Assembly: GCF_014212055.1 (NCBI RefSeq)
Contig: NZ_JACJVO010000040.1
Location: 41,826-105,825 of the forward strand
Origin: Cohnella zeiphila
GTDB lineage: Bacteria > Bacillota > Bacilli > Paenibacillales > Paenibacillaceae
Length of the DNA stretch: 64,000 nucleotides
Reading direction: 5' to 3'
Shown piece after piece: positions 32,676 to 40,537 of this stretch. The notes beneath the pieces were generated by a model that had not been told where the DNA came from, ran no database searches, and saw only the letters and a program-made list of their open reading frames with translations. Every line of letters begins with the position of its first letter. Position 1 is the first letter of the stretch. The position numbers were made by a program, and so were the translations under genes.

Positions 32676-32738
32676 AAGAGACTTTCCGTAAAACCGGAGC
32701 GAAGCCGCCCGGTCTCACGGAAAGTCTCTTCTTTTTTT
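32676..32738 (+). terminator. Terminator after the heme operon
   Basis: AAGAGACTTTCCGT pairs perfectly with ACGGAAAGTCTCTT over a 27-nt loop, followed by CTTTTTTT. It lies between convergent genes. Confidence 0.9.
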
Positions 32739-32760
32739 GCTTGGCGGATGAGATGAGTCT

Positions 32761-33444
32761 TTACGCCATGCCGTGCAAGATTTTGTTCACGAGCATATCC
32801 ATCTTCGCGTTCATCGCTTCGTCGTCCACGGAAGCGGCCGTTTCCGCCGTCAACAGCTGCTTTTTTTTCATAAGATAATAATCGAACAAGGCGCCCCGGA
32901 GCGTCAAATTCCGCTTCGTCAGGAATATCGGATCGATCAGCTTGCGGAACAGAAGCTCATCCTGCAGCACCAGCAGCGCCGCGTTCTGCCTTTCGAACGC
33001 TCCGGCTTCCATGCCGGCTTCGTAGAACGCCTGCAGCTTCTCGTTCCGCGCGCGAATCGCGGCTTCCACCTTCTCGTGCTGCTCGGGCATCGCCTCGCGG
33101 AGATCGGAGAGAAACGGCTCGGTGCCGTAATTGGCGATCATCATCGTCTGGGTGAACGTTCGCTGAAATTTCTCCCCGAACGAGATGTTCGGATCCTCCA
33201 GATACTCTTGATACAAATCCACGATCTGATCCAGGAAAATCTCGACGATGATCGAGACGATCTCTTCCTTGGAACTGAAATACTTATATAAGGTGGCCTT
33301 GGAAATGTCCATATATCGCGCGACATCGTCCATGCGCAGCGATTGGAAACCGGAAGACTTGACCGGATACATCAGCTTGGTGGCGAACTTCATTCGGCAT
33401 TCCGGATCGACGTAACGTTGTCCAGGCTGCTCCTCCTGCTTCAT
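32761..33444 (-). CDS. TetR/AcrR family regulator
   Basis: 227 residues. The N-terminal helix-turn-helix reads MDDVARYMDISKATLYKYFSSKEEI (shown in parts: MDDVARYMDISK, ATLYKYFSSK). The C-terminal ligand domain is long and helical. It is divergent from the DHA2 drug pump with both promoters in the 168-bp gap, the usual arrangement for a local repressor of an efflux gene. I could not define a clear palindromic operator. ATG 33444 follows GGGGGAG. Confidence 0.92.
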   Translation of the reverse strand: MKQEEQPGQRYVDPECRMKFATKLMYPVKSSGFQSLRMDDVARYMDISKATLYKYFSSKEEIVSIIVEIFLDQIVDLYQEYLEDPNISFGEKFQRTFTQTMMIANYGTEPFLSDLREAMPEQHEKVEAAIRARNEKLQAFYEAGMEAGAFERQNAALLVLQDELLFRKLIDPIFLTKRNLTLRGALFDYYLMKKKQLLTAETAASVDDEAMNAKMDMLVNKILHGMA

Positions 33445-33467
33445 AAACGTTCTCCCCCTTTTTACTT

Positions 33468-33496
33468 AGTATAAACAAATCATCCTCCCGGGTAAA
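33468..33496 (-). promoter_or_regulatory. Promoter of the TetR gene
   Basis: On the minus strand TTTACC (33491-33496), 17-bp spacer, TATACT (33468-33473). Confidence 0.6.
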
Positions 33497-33534
33497 CCGA
33501 GTAAGACGAATTAAACTAAAATCAATAAAAACAG

Positions 33535-33563
33535 TTTACATAGTCTGAATCGTGGAGTATGAT
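33535..33563 (+). promoter_or_regulatory. Promoter of the DHA2 efflux gene
   Basis: TTTACA at 33535-33540, 17-bp spacer, TATGAT at 33558-33563. Confidence 0.7.
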
Positions 33564-33612
33564 GAAGGCACCCAACACCGAGATTGGGAAAAGGAGAAGA
33601 GGGAGAGAAACC

Positions 33613-35091
33613 ATGAATACGACGATCGAGCAAAGTTCCGTTCGATTTTGGCCGATTATGCTCGCGATCTTTTTCGGTTCGTTCCTAAGCGTGCTCGGCA
33701 TCAGCACGATTAACATCGCGCTTCCGATGCTCATGAACGATTTTCATTCCGACCTGGACACGGTCCAGTGGGTGCTGACCGGGTTCATGCTGTCCCTGGG
33801 CGTCGTCGCGCCGCTGACCGGCTATTTGGGCGACAAATTCGGCTACAAAAAATTGTACCTTTACGCGATGGTCGGTTTCGTCGTGTTTTCGCTTCTGTGC
33901 GCGTTATCCTGGAACATGTCGTCGCTGATCGCGTTCCGCATTCTTCAGGGCGTATTCAGCGGCCTGGTGCTGCCGGCGACGATGACGATCATCTTCCAGG
34001 TGCTGCCGCAGGATAAACAGGCGTTCGCCGTCAGCATCTGGGGGCTGTCCGGGATGCTGGCGCCCGCGTTCGGCCCGACGATCAGCGGCTGGCTGATCGA
34101 GCATTACAGCTGGACCGGGCTGTTCTATCTCAACATCCCGATCGGCCTGATCGCTATCGTGTTCATCCAATGGATGATCCCGAACTATCGCATCGGCACC
34201 GGTAAAACGCTGGACAAATCCGGGCTGGCGGCCGTCGTCGTCAGCAGCGCGTCTCTGCTGCTCGCGCTGAGCGAAGGGCGCCTGTGGGGCTGGACGTCCG
34301 GGCGGACGCTAGGGCTGTTCGCCGTCGGAGCGATCGCGCTTGCGCTGTTTATCCTGCGGGAAGGGAAGGCGCGCCAGCCGCTGCTGGACTTGCGGGTGTT
34401 CGCCAATCCCCGCTTTACGCTGACCCTCGTGTCGATGACGATTTTGACGATCAGCATCTATTCCGGTACCTTGCTTGTCCCATTGTATCTGCAGAACGTC
34501 GAGCGGGTGAGCGCTCTCGATACGGGCATCATCATGCTCCCGGCTTCCCTGATCATGGCGCTGGCCATGCCCGTGGCCGGCAAGCTGTACGCCCGTCTCG
34601 GCCCCCGCTGGCTGACCGTCGGCGGCCTCGTCTTCGTGATCGTCGGCAGCTACGAGCTGACCCGGCTGCAGCCGGACTCCTCCCACGCCTACATCATCCT
34701 GTGGATGGCCGTCCGCAACATCGGCGTCTCGCTTGCCGCCGCGGCTGCCAGCACGGCCGGGATGGAGGAGATCCCGCCTCATATGAGCGGCCAGGCTTCC
34801 TCCGTGTCGAACTGGGTGCGCAACGTCGGCGGCTCGTTCGCCATCGCGCTGTTCACCTCGCTGCTGCTTTCCCATACGGCGTCTCATTCCACAAGTCTGG
34901 CGAGCCAAGGCGAAGCGGCCGATGCCGTACTTCCGCACGCTTATACGATGAGCGTAAACGACGTGTTCCTGCTCGCGACCGTCATCGCCGCCGTCGCGCT
35001 CCCGTTCGGCTTGCTGGTCGGCAAGAAGCGGGCTACCCCGTCGAACGTTCCGACCCCGGCCGCTCCCATCGGCGAAGAGCAGTCGGCCTGA
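33613..35091 (+). CDS. DHA2 family (EmrB/QacA) drug:H+ antiporter
   Basis: 492 residues with about fourteen helices. Seen: NIALPMLMNDF (motif D1 type, INIALP), GYLGDKFGYKKLYL (motif A), LQGVFSGLVLPATMT and GLSGMLAPAFGPTISGWL (motif C). DHA2 pumps export drugs, dyes or lipids. ATG 33613 follows AGAGGGAGAG; a start at 33559 falls in the promoter. It is probably repressed by the divergent TetR protein. A terminator and the second repeat cluster follow. Confidence 0.93.
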   Translation: MNTTIEQSSVRFWPIMLAIFFGSFLSVLGISTINIALPMLMNDFHSDLDTVQWVLTGFMLSLGVVAPLTGYLGDKFGYKKLYLYAMVGFVVFSLLCALSWNMSSLIAFRILQGVFSGLVLPATMTIIFQVLPQDKQAFAVSIWGLSGMLAPAFGPTISGWLIEHYSWTGLFYLNIPIGLIAIVFIQWMIPNYRIGTGKTLDKSGLAAVVVSSASLLLALSEGRLWGWTSGRTLGLFAVGAIALALFILREGKARQPLLDLRVFANPRFTLTLVSMTILTISIYSGTLLVPLYLQNVERVSALDTGIIMLPASLIMALAMPVAGKLYARLGPRWLTVGGLVFVIVGSYELTRLQPDSSHAYIILWMAVRNIGVSLAAAAASTAGMEEIPPHMSGQASSVSNWVRNVGGSFAIALFTSLLLSHTASHSTSLASQGEAADAVLPHAYTMSVNDVFLLATVIAAVALPFGLLVGKKRATPSNVPTPAAPIGEEQSA

Positions 35092-35108
35092 TCGGCGGCT
35101 GCACCCAT

Positions 35109-35152
35109 AAAAGCTTTTTCCTCCGGACCACTCCGCGGGAAAAAGCTTTTTT
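35109..35152 (+). terminator. Intrinsic terminator after the DHA2 pump gene
   Basis: AAAAGCTTTTTCC pairs with GGGAAAAAGCTTTT, then TT. Confidence 0.88.
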
Positions 35153-35162
35153 GCCTCCGATA

Positions 35163-35456
35163 ACCGAAATCCCTTTCGCTCAGGTTGCGGATGGAACCGT
35201 TCCTTTTTCCCTCTTTCCATCGAAATCCCGTTCGCTCAGGAATGGTCTCGGCAAGCTATCCTCCTCCCTTAACTTCGAAATCCCTTTCGCTCAGGTCCGC
35301 ACACCTCCGTTCGATTTTTCGCTTCCCGTCGAAATCCCGCTCGCTCAGGTCCGCACGCAAACGTTTCGTTTCTTCGCTTACAACCGAAATCCCGTTCGCT
35401 CAGGCGCACCCGAGACATGTTTTCTTTTCCCTACTTCGAAATCCCTCTCGGTCAGG
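35163..35456 (+). repeat. Family A repeat array, second locus (6 copies, plus orientation)
   Basis: Copies start at 35163, 35219, 35274, 35328, 35383 and 35435, spaced 56, 55, 54, 55 and 52 bp. All keep CGAAATCCC-N6-TCAGG. Spacers (30-34 bp) differ but share a pyrimidine-rich 3' half, and two begin with TCCGCAC. There is no transposase gene here. Confidence 0.92.
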
Positions 35457-35526
35457 AAGCTGCGGGCAGCGAGACGCCTTCATTGGGTCTGATGTCGTTC
35501 GCCGCCGAGGAGGTGGCAGAGCCTTC

Positions 35527-35548
35527 CCTGAGGGAAGGGGATTTCGAA
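35527..35548 (-). repeat. Family A repeat, inverted copy closing the second cluster
   Basis: One copy in reverse orientation (minus strand TTCGAAATCCCCTTCCCTCAGG, given here as TTCGAAATCCC + CTTCCC + TCAGG), 70 bp after the last forward copy. It gives this cluster the same forward-then-inverted plan as the transposase locus. Confidence 0.88.
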
Positions 35549-35699
35549 TTTAAGAGGAAAAAAGAGAAATATGCCGCCTTGCAATTCCCAATATAAGGAA
35601 AATAGAGGCAATCGATTTTTATCCCCCGATGAGCGAAAAACAACCTTATTCGCCGCCCGACCCGGAGATATAATGGAGAAGCGAGGAGCGCGTTCTTCC

Positions 35700-35708
35700 T
35701 GTTATAAT
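35700..35708 (+). promoter_or_regulatory. Extended -10 promoter of the YesM-like kinase gene
   Basis: TGTTATAAT (TG-N-TATAAT) at 35700-35708, 36 bp before the start codon; no good -35 is seen. A second TATAAT at 35669-35674 is an alternative. Confidence 0.55.
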
Positions 35709-35744
35709 CAAGCGAGAGCGGCGAGAAGAGAGGACGGCGCGACG

Positions 35745-37622
35745 ATGAGCCTGAGCCGGCGGGTATTTATCGCTTTTTTTATTTTTATCATCGTTCCGCT
35801 GTTCGTGCTCGGAACGGTGGCCTACCTCGTCTTTCAGCACATTACGGAAGTGAAGTATACCGAACAGATGGAATTGTCGATGAACGCGATCGGACGCAAT
35901 TTAAGCAGCATGATCCGCGAAGCGAACTACTTCTCGGATTTTTGGGTGACGACCAAGGACAGCGTGGAGAGCGTGCAGGAGTCGTTCGATAAGAAAAGCA
36001 AAGGGGATGCGGCGCCGCCTTCGTCCACGGACGACCCTTATATCGAACAGATGATGGAGAACCAGAAGCTGAGCCAGCGGGTGCTGCTCACGTATCCGGG
36101 GATCAAGTCGGTCACGCTCTACCAGAACGACGGCCGCGAAGTCAGCGTCAGGTTCATTCCGGACACTCCGCTGTCCCTGAACGCGCTTCGCCGGAATCCG
36201 ATTTATGCGGAAGTGCTCAAGAAGAACGGAGCCCCGGTCTGGATCGGACCGAACGAGGACAAGGAGCTGACCGGGGAGAACAATCTGTTTACGCAAATTC
36301 GCGTGCTTCTGGATATCGATACGCTGAAAAGCCGGGGCATCCTGGTCATTCGGTTCCAGATGAACGAATTGAACCGAACGTTCGACTTCTATAATACCGG
36401 AGCCAGCGGGCACCGCCGGTATTTGATCGTCGGCCGGGGCGGGACGGTCGTCTATGACAGCGGAGCGTCGTTGGAGGGAAAAAAATTCGCCGAAAGCGCC
36501 GATTCCGGCCGCAAGCTGGATTTGGAGAGCGGCTTTCAGAGCCGCAAGATGAAGTTCCTCGGCCGCCAAAGTCTCGTGTCCGTCCATAACCTGGGCGACA
36601 TCCAGCGTTTGGGGGTCGGAGACTGGTCGCTCGTGACGGTGACGGACTGGAAATATTTATCCGGCGATCAGACGAACGTGCTTGTCTGGGTGCTCGGGGT
36701 TACGGCCGCCTCGGTCGTTTGCGCGCTGCTGTTCAATCTCATGTTCATCCGGCGGACGATCGGCTTCGTCGTCCGGGTCGTCGCCGCGATGCGCCGCGTA
36801 GAGCTGGGGGACTTGACGACGCGAGTGCCGATATCCGGCAACGGAGAGACGGTCATCCTGGCCAAAGGCTTCAACCGGCTGGTCGAACGGGTGTCCGAGC
36901 TGGTGGAGGACGTCACGCGCGAGCAGCGGCGCAAGCGAAGAGCCGAGATGATGCTGCTTCAGGCGCAGATCAAGCCGCATTTTTTGTTTAACGCGCTGGA
37001 GTCGATCAACATCTTGGCCGTTCGCAACGAGGGGCGCAAAGTGAGCAAGATGGTGCAGCGGCTGGGCAACGTTTTTCGGATCAGCATCCAGCAGAAGGAG
37101 GAGATCCGGGTCGACGAGGAGCTCGAGCACCTGCGAAGCTACTTGGAGATTCAGAAGTTCCGCTTCGAGGACCTGTTCGAATACGAGATCGACGTTCCCG
37201 AGGAACTGCTCTCCCATTCGATTCTGAAGCTGACGCTTCAGCCTCTCGTCGAGAACAGCATCCAGCACGGATTCGAAGGCATCGATTATTTGGGGAAAAT
37301 CGCGGTGCGCGGCCGAGCGGAAGGGGACAAGATCGCGTTCTACGTGGAGGACAACGGGATCGGCATTTCGGAAGCGCAGCTCACCCGCTTCGCCTCGAAC
37401 GGCGTGACGACGCTCGAAGATTGGCCGCACGAAGACTCTCCCGAGACCGGCGAGCGGCGCGGCCTGGGGGTCGGCAACGTGGCGGACCGTCTCCGGATTC
37501 ATTACGGACCCGGCAACGGGCTGCTTCTGTGCAGCGCGCCGGGCTGCGGCACCGTGATCAAGTGCATTATTCCTAAAGCTGCGGAGGAGGAATCGCATGA
37601 AGCTGAAGGTTCTGTTGGTTGA
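35745..37622 (+). CDS. YesM-like sensor histidine kinase
   Basis: 625 residues. TM1 (VFIAFFIFIIVPLFVLGTVAYLVF, shown as FFIFIIVPLFVLG) and TM2 (VLVWVLGVTAASVVCALLFNL region, about 305-325) enclose a large extracellular sensor. Then come HAMP (FVVRVVAAMRRVELGDL), the HisKA_7TM/His_kinase box with His 412 (QIKPHFLFNALESIN) and an HATPase (LVENSIQHGFEG, VEDNGIGIS). YesM kinases pair with YesN-type AraC regulators and usually control nearby carbohydrate transport genes. The next gene is that partner, overlapping by 26 bp. ATG 35745 follows AGAGAGG. Confidence 0.93.
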   Translation: MSLSRRVFIAFFIFIIVPLFVLGTVAYLVFQHITEVKYTEQMELSMNAIGRNLSSMIREANYFSDFWVTTKDSVESVQESFDKKSKGDAAPPSSTDDPYIEQMMENQKLSQRVLLTYPGIKSVTLYQNDGREVSVRFIPDTPLSLNALRRNPIYAEVLKKNGAPVWIGPNEDKELTGENNLFTQIRVLLDIDTLKSRGILVIRFQMNELNRTFDFYNTGASGHRRYLIVGRGGTVVYDSGASLEGKKFAESADSGRKLDLESGFQSRKMKFLGRQSLVSVHNLGDIQRLGVGDWSLVTVTDWKYLSGDQTNVLVWVLGVTAASVVCALLFNLMFIRRTIGFVVRVVAAMRRVELGDLTTRVPISGNGETVILAKGFNRLVERVSELVEDVTREQRRKRRAEMMLLQAQIKPHFLFNALESINILAVRNEGRKVSKMVQRLGNVFRISIQQKEEIRVDEELEHLRSYLEIQKFRFEDLFEYEIDVPEELLSHSILKLTLQPLVENSIQHGFEGIDYLGKIAVRGRAEGDKIAFYVEDNGIGISEAQLTRFASNGVTTLEDWPHEDSPETGERRGLGVGNVADRLRIHYGPGNGLLLCSAPGCGTVIKCIIPKAAEEESHEAEGSVG

Positions 37623-39237
37623 TGACGAGATAAATATTCTCAAAAACCTTCAAGCCGTCGTTCCTTGGACGGAGCTCGGCACCGAAGTCGTAGGCTTGGC
37701 CCGGAACGGAGAAGCGGCGCTCGAACTGTGCCGGGAACGCCAGCCGGACCTCATCCTGTGCGACATCCGGATGCCGGTCATGGACGGCATCGCGTTCCTC
37801 GGCGCGCTGCGGGAGTTCGATCCGGAAGCCCAAGTGATCATGATGACCGGCTATCAGGACTTCAGTTACGTTCGTTCCGTCATCCGCTACGAGATCCGGG
37901 ACTACGTGCTGAAGCCGATCGACTACGAGGAACTGGAGCGTACGATCGGCCGTCTCGCCGAAGGGATCCGGGAGCGCCGGGCCGAGGAGCAATCGATCCG
38001 GAACGAATGGCGGCAGATGTTCCGCCTTGCTTACGAGAGGGTGCTCTACGATCTGCTGATCGACGCCGGCAGCGTGTCGAAATCGCTGCTTCAGATCCGG
38101 GAAGCGGCCGGTGACGAGCCCGGGTTCACGATGATGCTGGTCGACGTCGAAGACTATTTGCGCAAAGAATGCCTTTGGGACGAGAAGGAGCGCAAGCTGT
38201 GGAATTTCGCGGTCCATAACGTGCTGCAGGAAAATTTGGAGGCGTTCGAAGTTCCCTACTCGGTGCTGCAGGTTCGCAGCGGCGAATGGTGCGTCTTGAT
38301 CGAGAGGCATACCCCCGATTCGGCCGATTCGGCCGATTGGGATCGGGAGCTGTCGTGGGGGCGGAAGCTGCGCCGGGCGGCGGAGAGTTACTTGAAGCTG
38401 AACATCCGGGTGGCGCTGCATCCGGCTCCCGTTGCCTTGGAGCGGCTCGCATCGACTTACCGGGAGCTCCAGCGCTCGCTTCATCTCGGAGGACCGGCCC
38501 GGGGCGACATCCTCGTTCCGGAGCGGCCGCAAGGCGTTCGCGACGAGACCGAACGAGTGTGGGACCGCATCGAGGAGATGGTTACGGGACTGAAGCGCTG
38601 CGACCGCAAAAAGACGGAAACGGCACTGAAACAATTGAACGACAGCTTCCGGCTTCTGCCGGAGGCGTCGTTCGAGCGGGTCGAGCCGATCTTGCATTAC
38701 GTCATCTTGCATCTGCTGCGGGAGATGCGGGAGATGGACGTCCTCGGCAGCGGCGACGAGGCGGACTACTGGGCGCAGCTGGACCGTCGGCCGGGCATTC
38801 GCGAGACGCTGGCGCTCATCAACCGGCTGGTCGACCGGTCGATCGACAGCGCGATGAAGAAGAAGACGAGCGACGTGCTGATGCTGTCCGCCAAAGATTA
38901 CATCGAGCGGAACTTGTCTTCGGACCTGAGCATCGATCGGCTGGCCGATTATTTGGGCATCAGCGGCAGCTATTTCAGCCTGCTGTTCAAGCAGCATTTC
39001 GGGGACACGTTCGTGGAATACGTCACCAAGCAGCGCATGGAGATGGCCAAGTCGCTGCTCTCCCTCAGCGACAAGAGCGTTACCGCCGTCGGGCAGATGG
39101 TCGGTTATGCCGAACGGCGGTATTTCACCCGCGTCTTCAGCAAGTATGCGGGCGTGCTGCCGTCGGAATACCGCGAGCAATCCAAGCGGAAGCCTCAAGA
39201 AGCATTTTTGTCCGGGTGGATGAATCCGGACGATTGA
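37597..39237 (+). CDS. YesN-like response regulator with AraC-type DNA-binding domain
   Basis: 546 residues. Receiver domain with Asp 56 (LILCDIRMPVMDG), Thr in MMTGYQDF and Lys in VLKPIDYEE; a long middle domain; and a C-terminal AraC double helix-turn-helix (SIDRLADYLGISGSYFSLLFK, split as SIDRLADYLGIS and GSYFSLLFKQHFG; then VGYAERRYFTRVFSKYAGVLPSEYR, split as AERRYFTRVFSK and GVLPSEYR). The start overlaps the kinase gene and has GGAGGAGG, so the two are coupled. The regulated genes are uncertain; the sugar ABC importer at 43462 is the closest candidate, but not adjacent. Confidence 0.93.
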   Translation: MKLKVLLVDDEINILKNLQAVVPWTELGTEVVGLARNGEAALELCRERQPDLILCDIRMPVMDGIAFLGALREFDPEAQVIMMTGYQDFSYVRSVIRYEIRDYVLKPIDYEELERTIGRLAEGIRERRAEEQSIRNEWRQMFRLAYERVLYDLLIDAGSVSKSLLQIREAAGDEPGFTMMLVDVEDYLRKECLWDEKERKLWNFAVHNVLQENLEAFEVPYSVLQVRSGEWCVLIERHTPDSADSADWDRELSWGRKLRRAAESYLKLNIRVALHPAPVALERLASTYRELQRSLHLGGPARGDILVPERPQGVRDETERVWDRIEEMVTGLKRCDRKKTETALKQLNDSFRLLPEASFERVEPILHYVILHLLREMREMDVLGSGDEADYWAQLDRRPGIRETLALINRLVDRSIDSAMKKKTSDVLMLSAKDYIERNLSSDLSIDRLADYLGISGSYFSLLFKQHFGDTFVEYVTKQRMEMAKSLLSLSDKSVTAVGQMVGYAERRYFTRVFSKYAGVLPSEYREQSKRKPQEAFLSGWMNPDD

Positions 39238-39268
39238 ATCGGAAAGGTTGCCGCATTCCATAACAAGG

Positions 39269-39304
39269 AAGGCTCCCGGGCGATCGTTGCGCCGGGAGCC
39301 TTCT
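39269..39304. terminator. Terminator between convergent genes
   Basis: AAGGCTCCCGG pairs with CCGGGAGCCTT (11 bp). T content is modest on both sides. Confidence 0.75.
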
Positions 39305-39310
39305 CCGTTT

Positions 39311-40105
39311 TTACCGAAATCCGCGAACCTGCAGCCATTCTCCGCAGGCGCGGCTCCAATCGCGAACGCCGGGCGTCTCTTCCGCGAGCCCGAGGCCGTG
39401 CCTACCGGATTCGTAGACGTGCAGCTCGTGCGGGACCCGATTCCGGGAGAGCGCCGCGGCGAAGTTCAGGCTGTTCTCCACCGGAACCCCCGCGTCGTCG
39501 GCCGTATGCCAGAGGAACGTCGGCGGCGTGTCTTCCGTCACCTGCTCGTCGTTCGACATCAAGTCGACGAGAGCGGGTTCGGGCGACTCTCCGAGCAGCA
39601 AGGTGCGGCTTCCTTCGTGCGTATACGGCGGCTTCATCGTGATGACCGGGTAGCAGAGGACCATCAGGTCGGGCCGGCTGCTCATGCGCTCGATCGGATC
39701 CGCCGCCTGCGAATCGCCGCCATCGTAGCGGGTTCCCGCGGAGGAGGCAAGGTGGCCGCCGGCGGAGAAGCCGAGAATGCCGATCCGCCGCGGATCGATC
39801 CGCCATTCCGTCGCGCGGTGGCGAGCGGTGCGAATCGCCCGCTGCGCGTCCTGCAGCGGAACCGGATGCTTGTAAGGCGCGACCCGATAGTGGAGCACGA
39901 TGGCGGATACGCCGATGGCGTTCAGCCATTGGGCGATCGGTTCGCCTTCATGGAACGCGCGCATCGCATAGCCGCCGCCCGGGCAGACGATCATTAGGGG
40001 ATGCGGACCTTCGCCTTGCAGCAGATAAGGGGTGTAGCTCGGACAGACCTCGTTCTGCGCTCCTTCGGAGAGCGCCTGGCCGGGCCATAAAGGAATCGTC
40101 TCCAT
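39311..40105 (-). CDS. Alpha/beta hydrolase, esterase of the acetyl-xylan/BD-FAE type
   Basis: 264 residues. Oxyanion loop in IVCPGGGYAM, nucleophile Ser in GILGFSAGGHLA, Asp in WHTADDAGVPVE and His in ESGRHGLGLAE form the triad. This set is that of carbohydrate-linked esterases (acetylxylan esterase and feruloyl esterase-like). There is no signal peptide, so it probably acts on imported oligosaccharides. ATG 40105 follows TGGAGG. It is a single gene. Confidence 0.88.
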   Translation of the reverse strand: METIPLWPGQALSEGAQNEVCPSYTPYLLQGEGPHPLMIVCPGGGYAMRAFHEGEPIAQWLNAIGVSAIVLHYRVAPYKHPVPLQDAQRAIRTARHRATEWRIDPRRIGILGFSAGGHLASSAGTRYDGGDSQAADPIERMSSRPDLMVLCYPVITMKPPYTHEGSRTLLLGESPEPALVDLMSNDEQVTEDTPPTFLWHTADDAGVPVENSLNFAAALSRNRVPHELHVYESGRHGLGLAEETPGVRDWSRACGEWLQVRGFR

Positions 40106-40223
40106 ACGGTAAAACCTCCATTGCGTCGATTAAGGACGGGATAGATGCCTGAACATTCCATGACGATCGTACAAGAATCGAATTTTAACTTCAAGCCTTA
40201 TTTCGCAAAAGGAAAGAACAGCG

Positions 40224-40400
40224 CTATTCGCAAGGGATGACGACGGTGAAGCAGCTTCCGTGGCCTTTTTTGCCGGAGACCGAGATTTTGCCGTCATGGG
40301 GGCGACGATCCACATGGCGATCGACAGCCAGGGCCCATGGCCGTTCTGCCGGCGCGAGCGGCCATCGTTTCGACTGACCGCCCCGGCGGCTGCCCGTTCG
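40224..40400 (-). pseudogene. Remnant of a histidine kinase C terminus, frameshifted
   Basis: Read on the minus strand, one frame gives NGHGPWLSIAMWIV, close to the kinase G2 box (GxGLGLSIAKWIV), and the next frame continues HDGKISVSGKKGHGSCFTVVIP, here split as HDGKISVSGKKG and HGSCFTVVIP, to a stop at 40224. Together they spell the last 40 residues of an HATPase domain with one frameshift and no upstream kinase body. It is therefore a decayed fragment. There is no response regulator beside it. Confidence 0.7.
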
Positions 40401-40493
40401 TCCATCTTCGACAGCATGCACGCTTCCGTGGCGAACGTTGGCCCGCGGAAGCGTTCTTTGTCGTTTTTTAAGGCGCGGCCTGGCGCTCCGGTA

Positions 40494-40502
40494 TGTTATA
40501 AT
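40494..40502 (+). promoter_or_regulatory. Extended -10 promoter of the CapA-GDPD-FAH unit
   Basis: TGTTATAAT at 40494-40502 (TG-N-TATAAT), 35 bp before the start; no clear -35. Confidence 0.6.
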
Positions 40503-40537
40503 AACGGGCAGGACAAGGATGGGGAGGAGTCGCCTGC

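Larger units (their letters stand above)
35092..35744. other. Intergenic region with terminator, family A repeat cluster and kinase promoter
   Basis: In order: terminator 35109-35152, six plus-oriented repeats 35163-35456, one inverted repeat 35527-35548, two possible -10 boxes (TATAAT at 35669-35674 and 35703-35708). No gene is supported in it. Confidence 0.75.
40106..40537. other. Intergenic region with kinase remnant
   Basis: It holds a decayed histidine-kinase end on the minus strand (40224-40400) and the promoter of the CapA gene. Nothing else is supported. A CCTTATTTCGCAAAA stretch at 40196-40210 resembles part of the family B repeat. Confidence 0.6.

Noticed and set aside
40196..40210. 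Solitary family B repeat
   Set aside because: CCTTATTTCGCAAAA resembles the second half of the unit, but the distance to any ACGAA-like start does not fit without an insertion.
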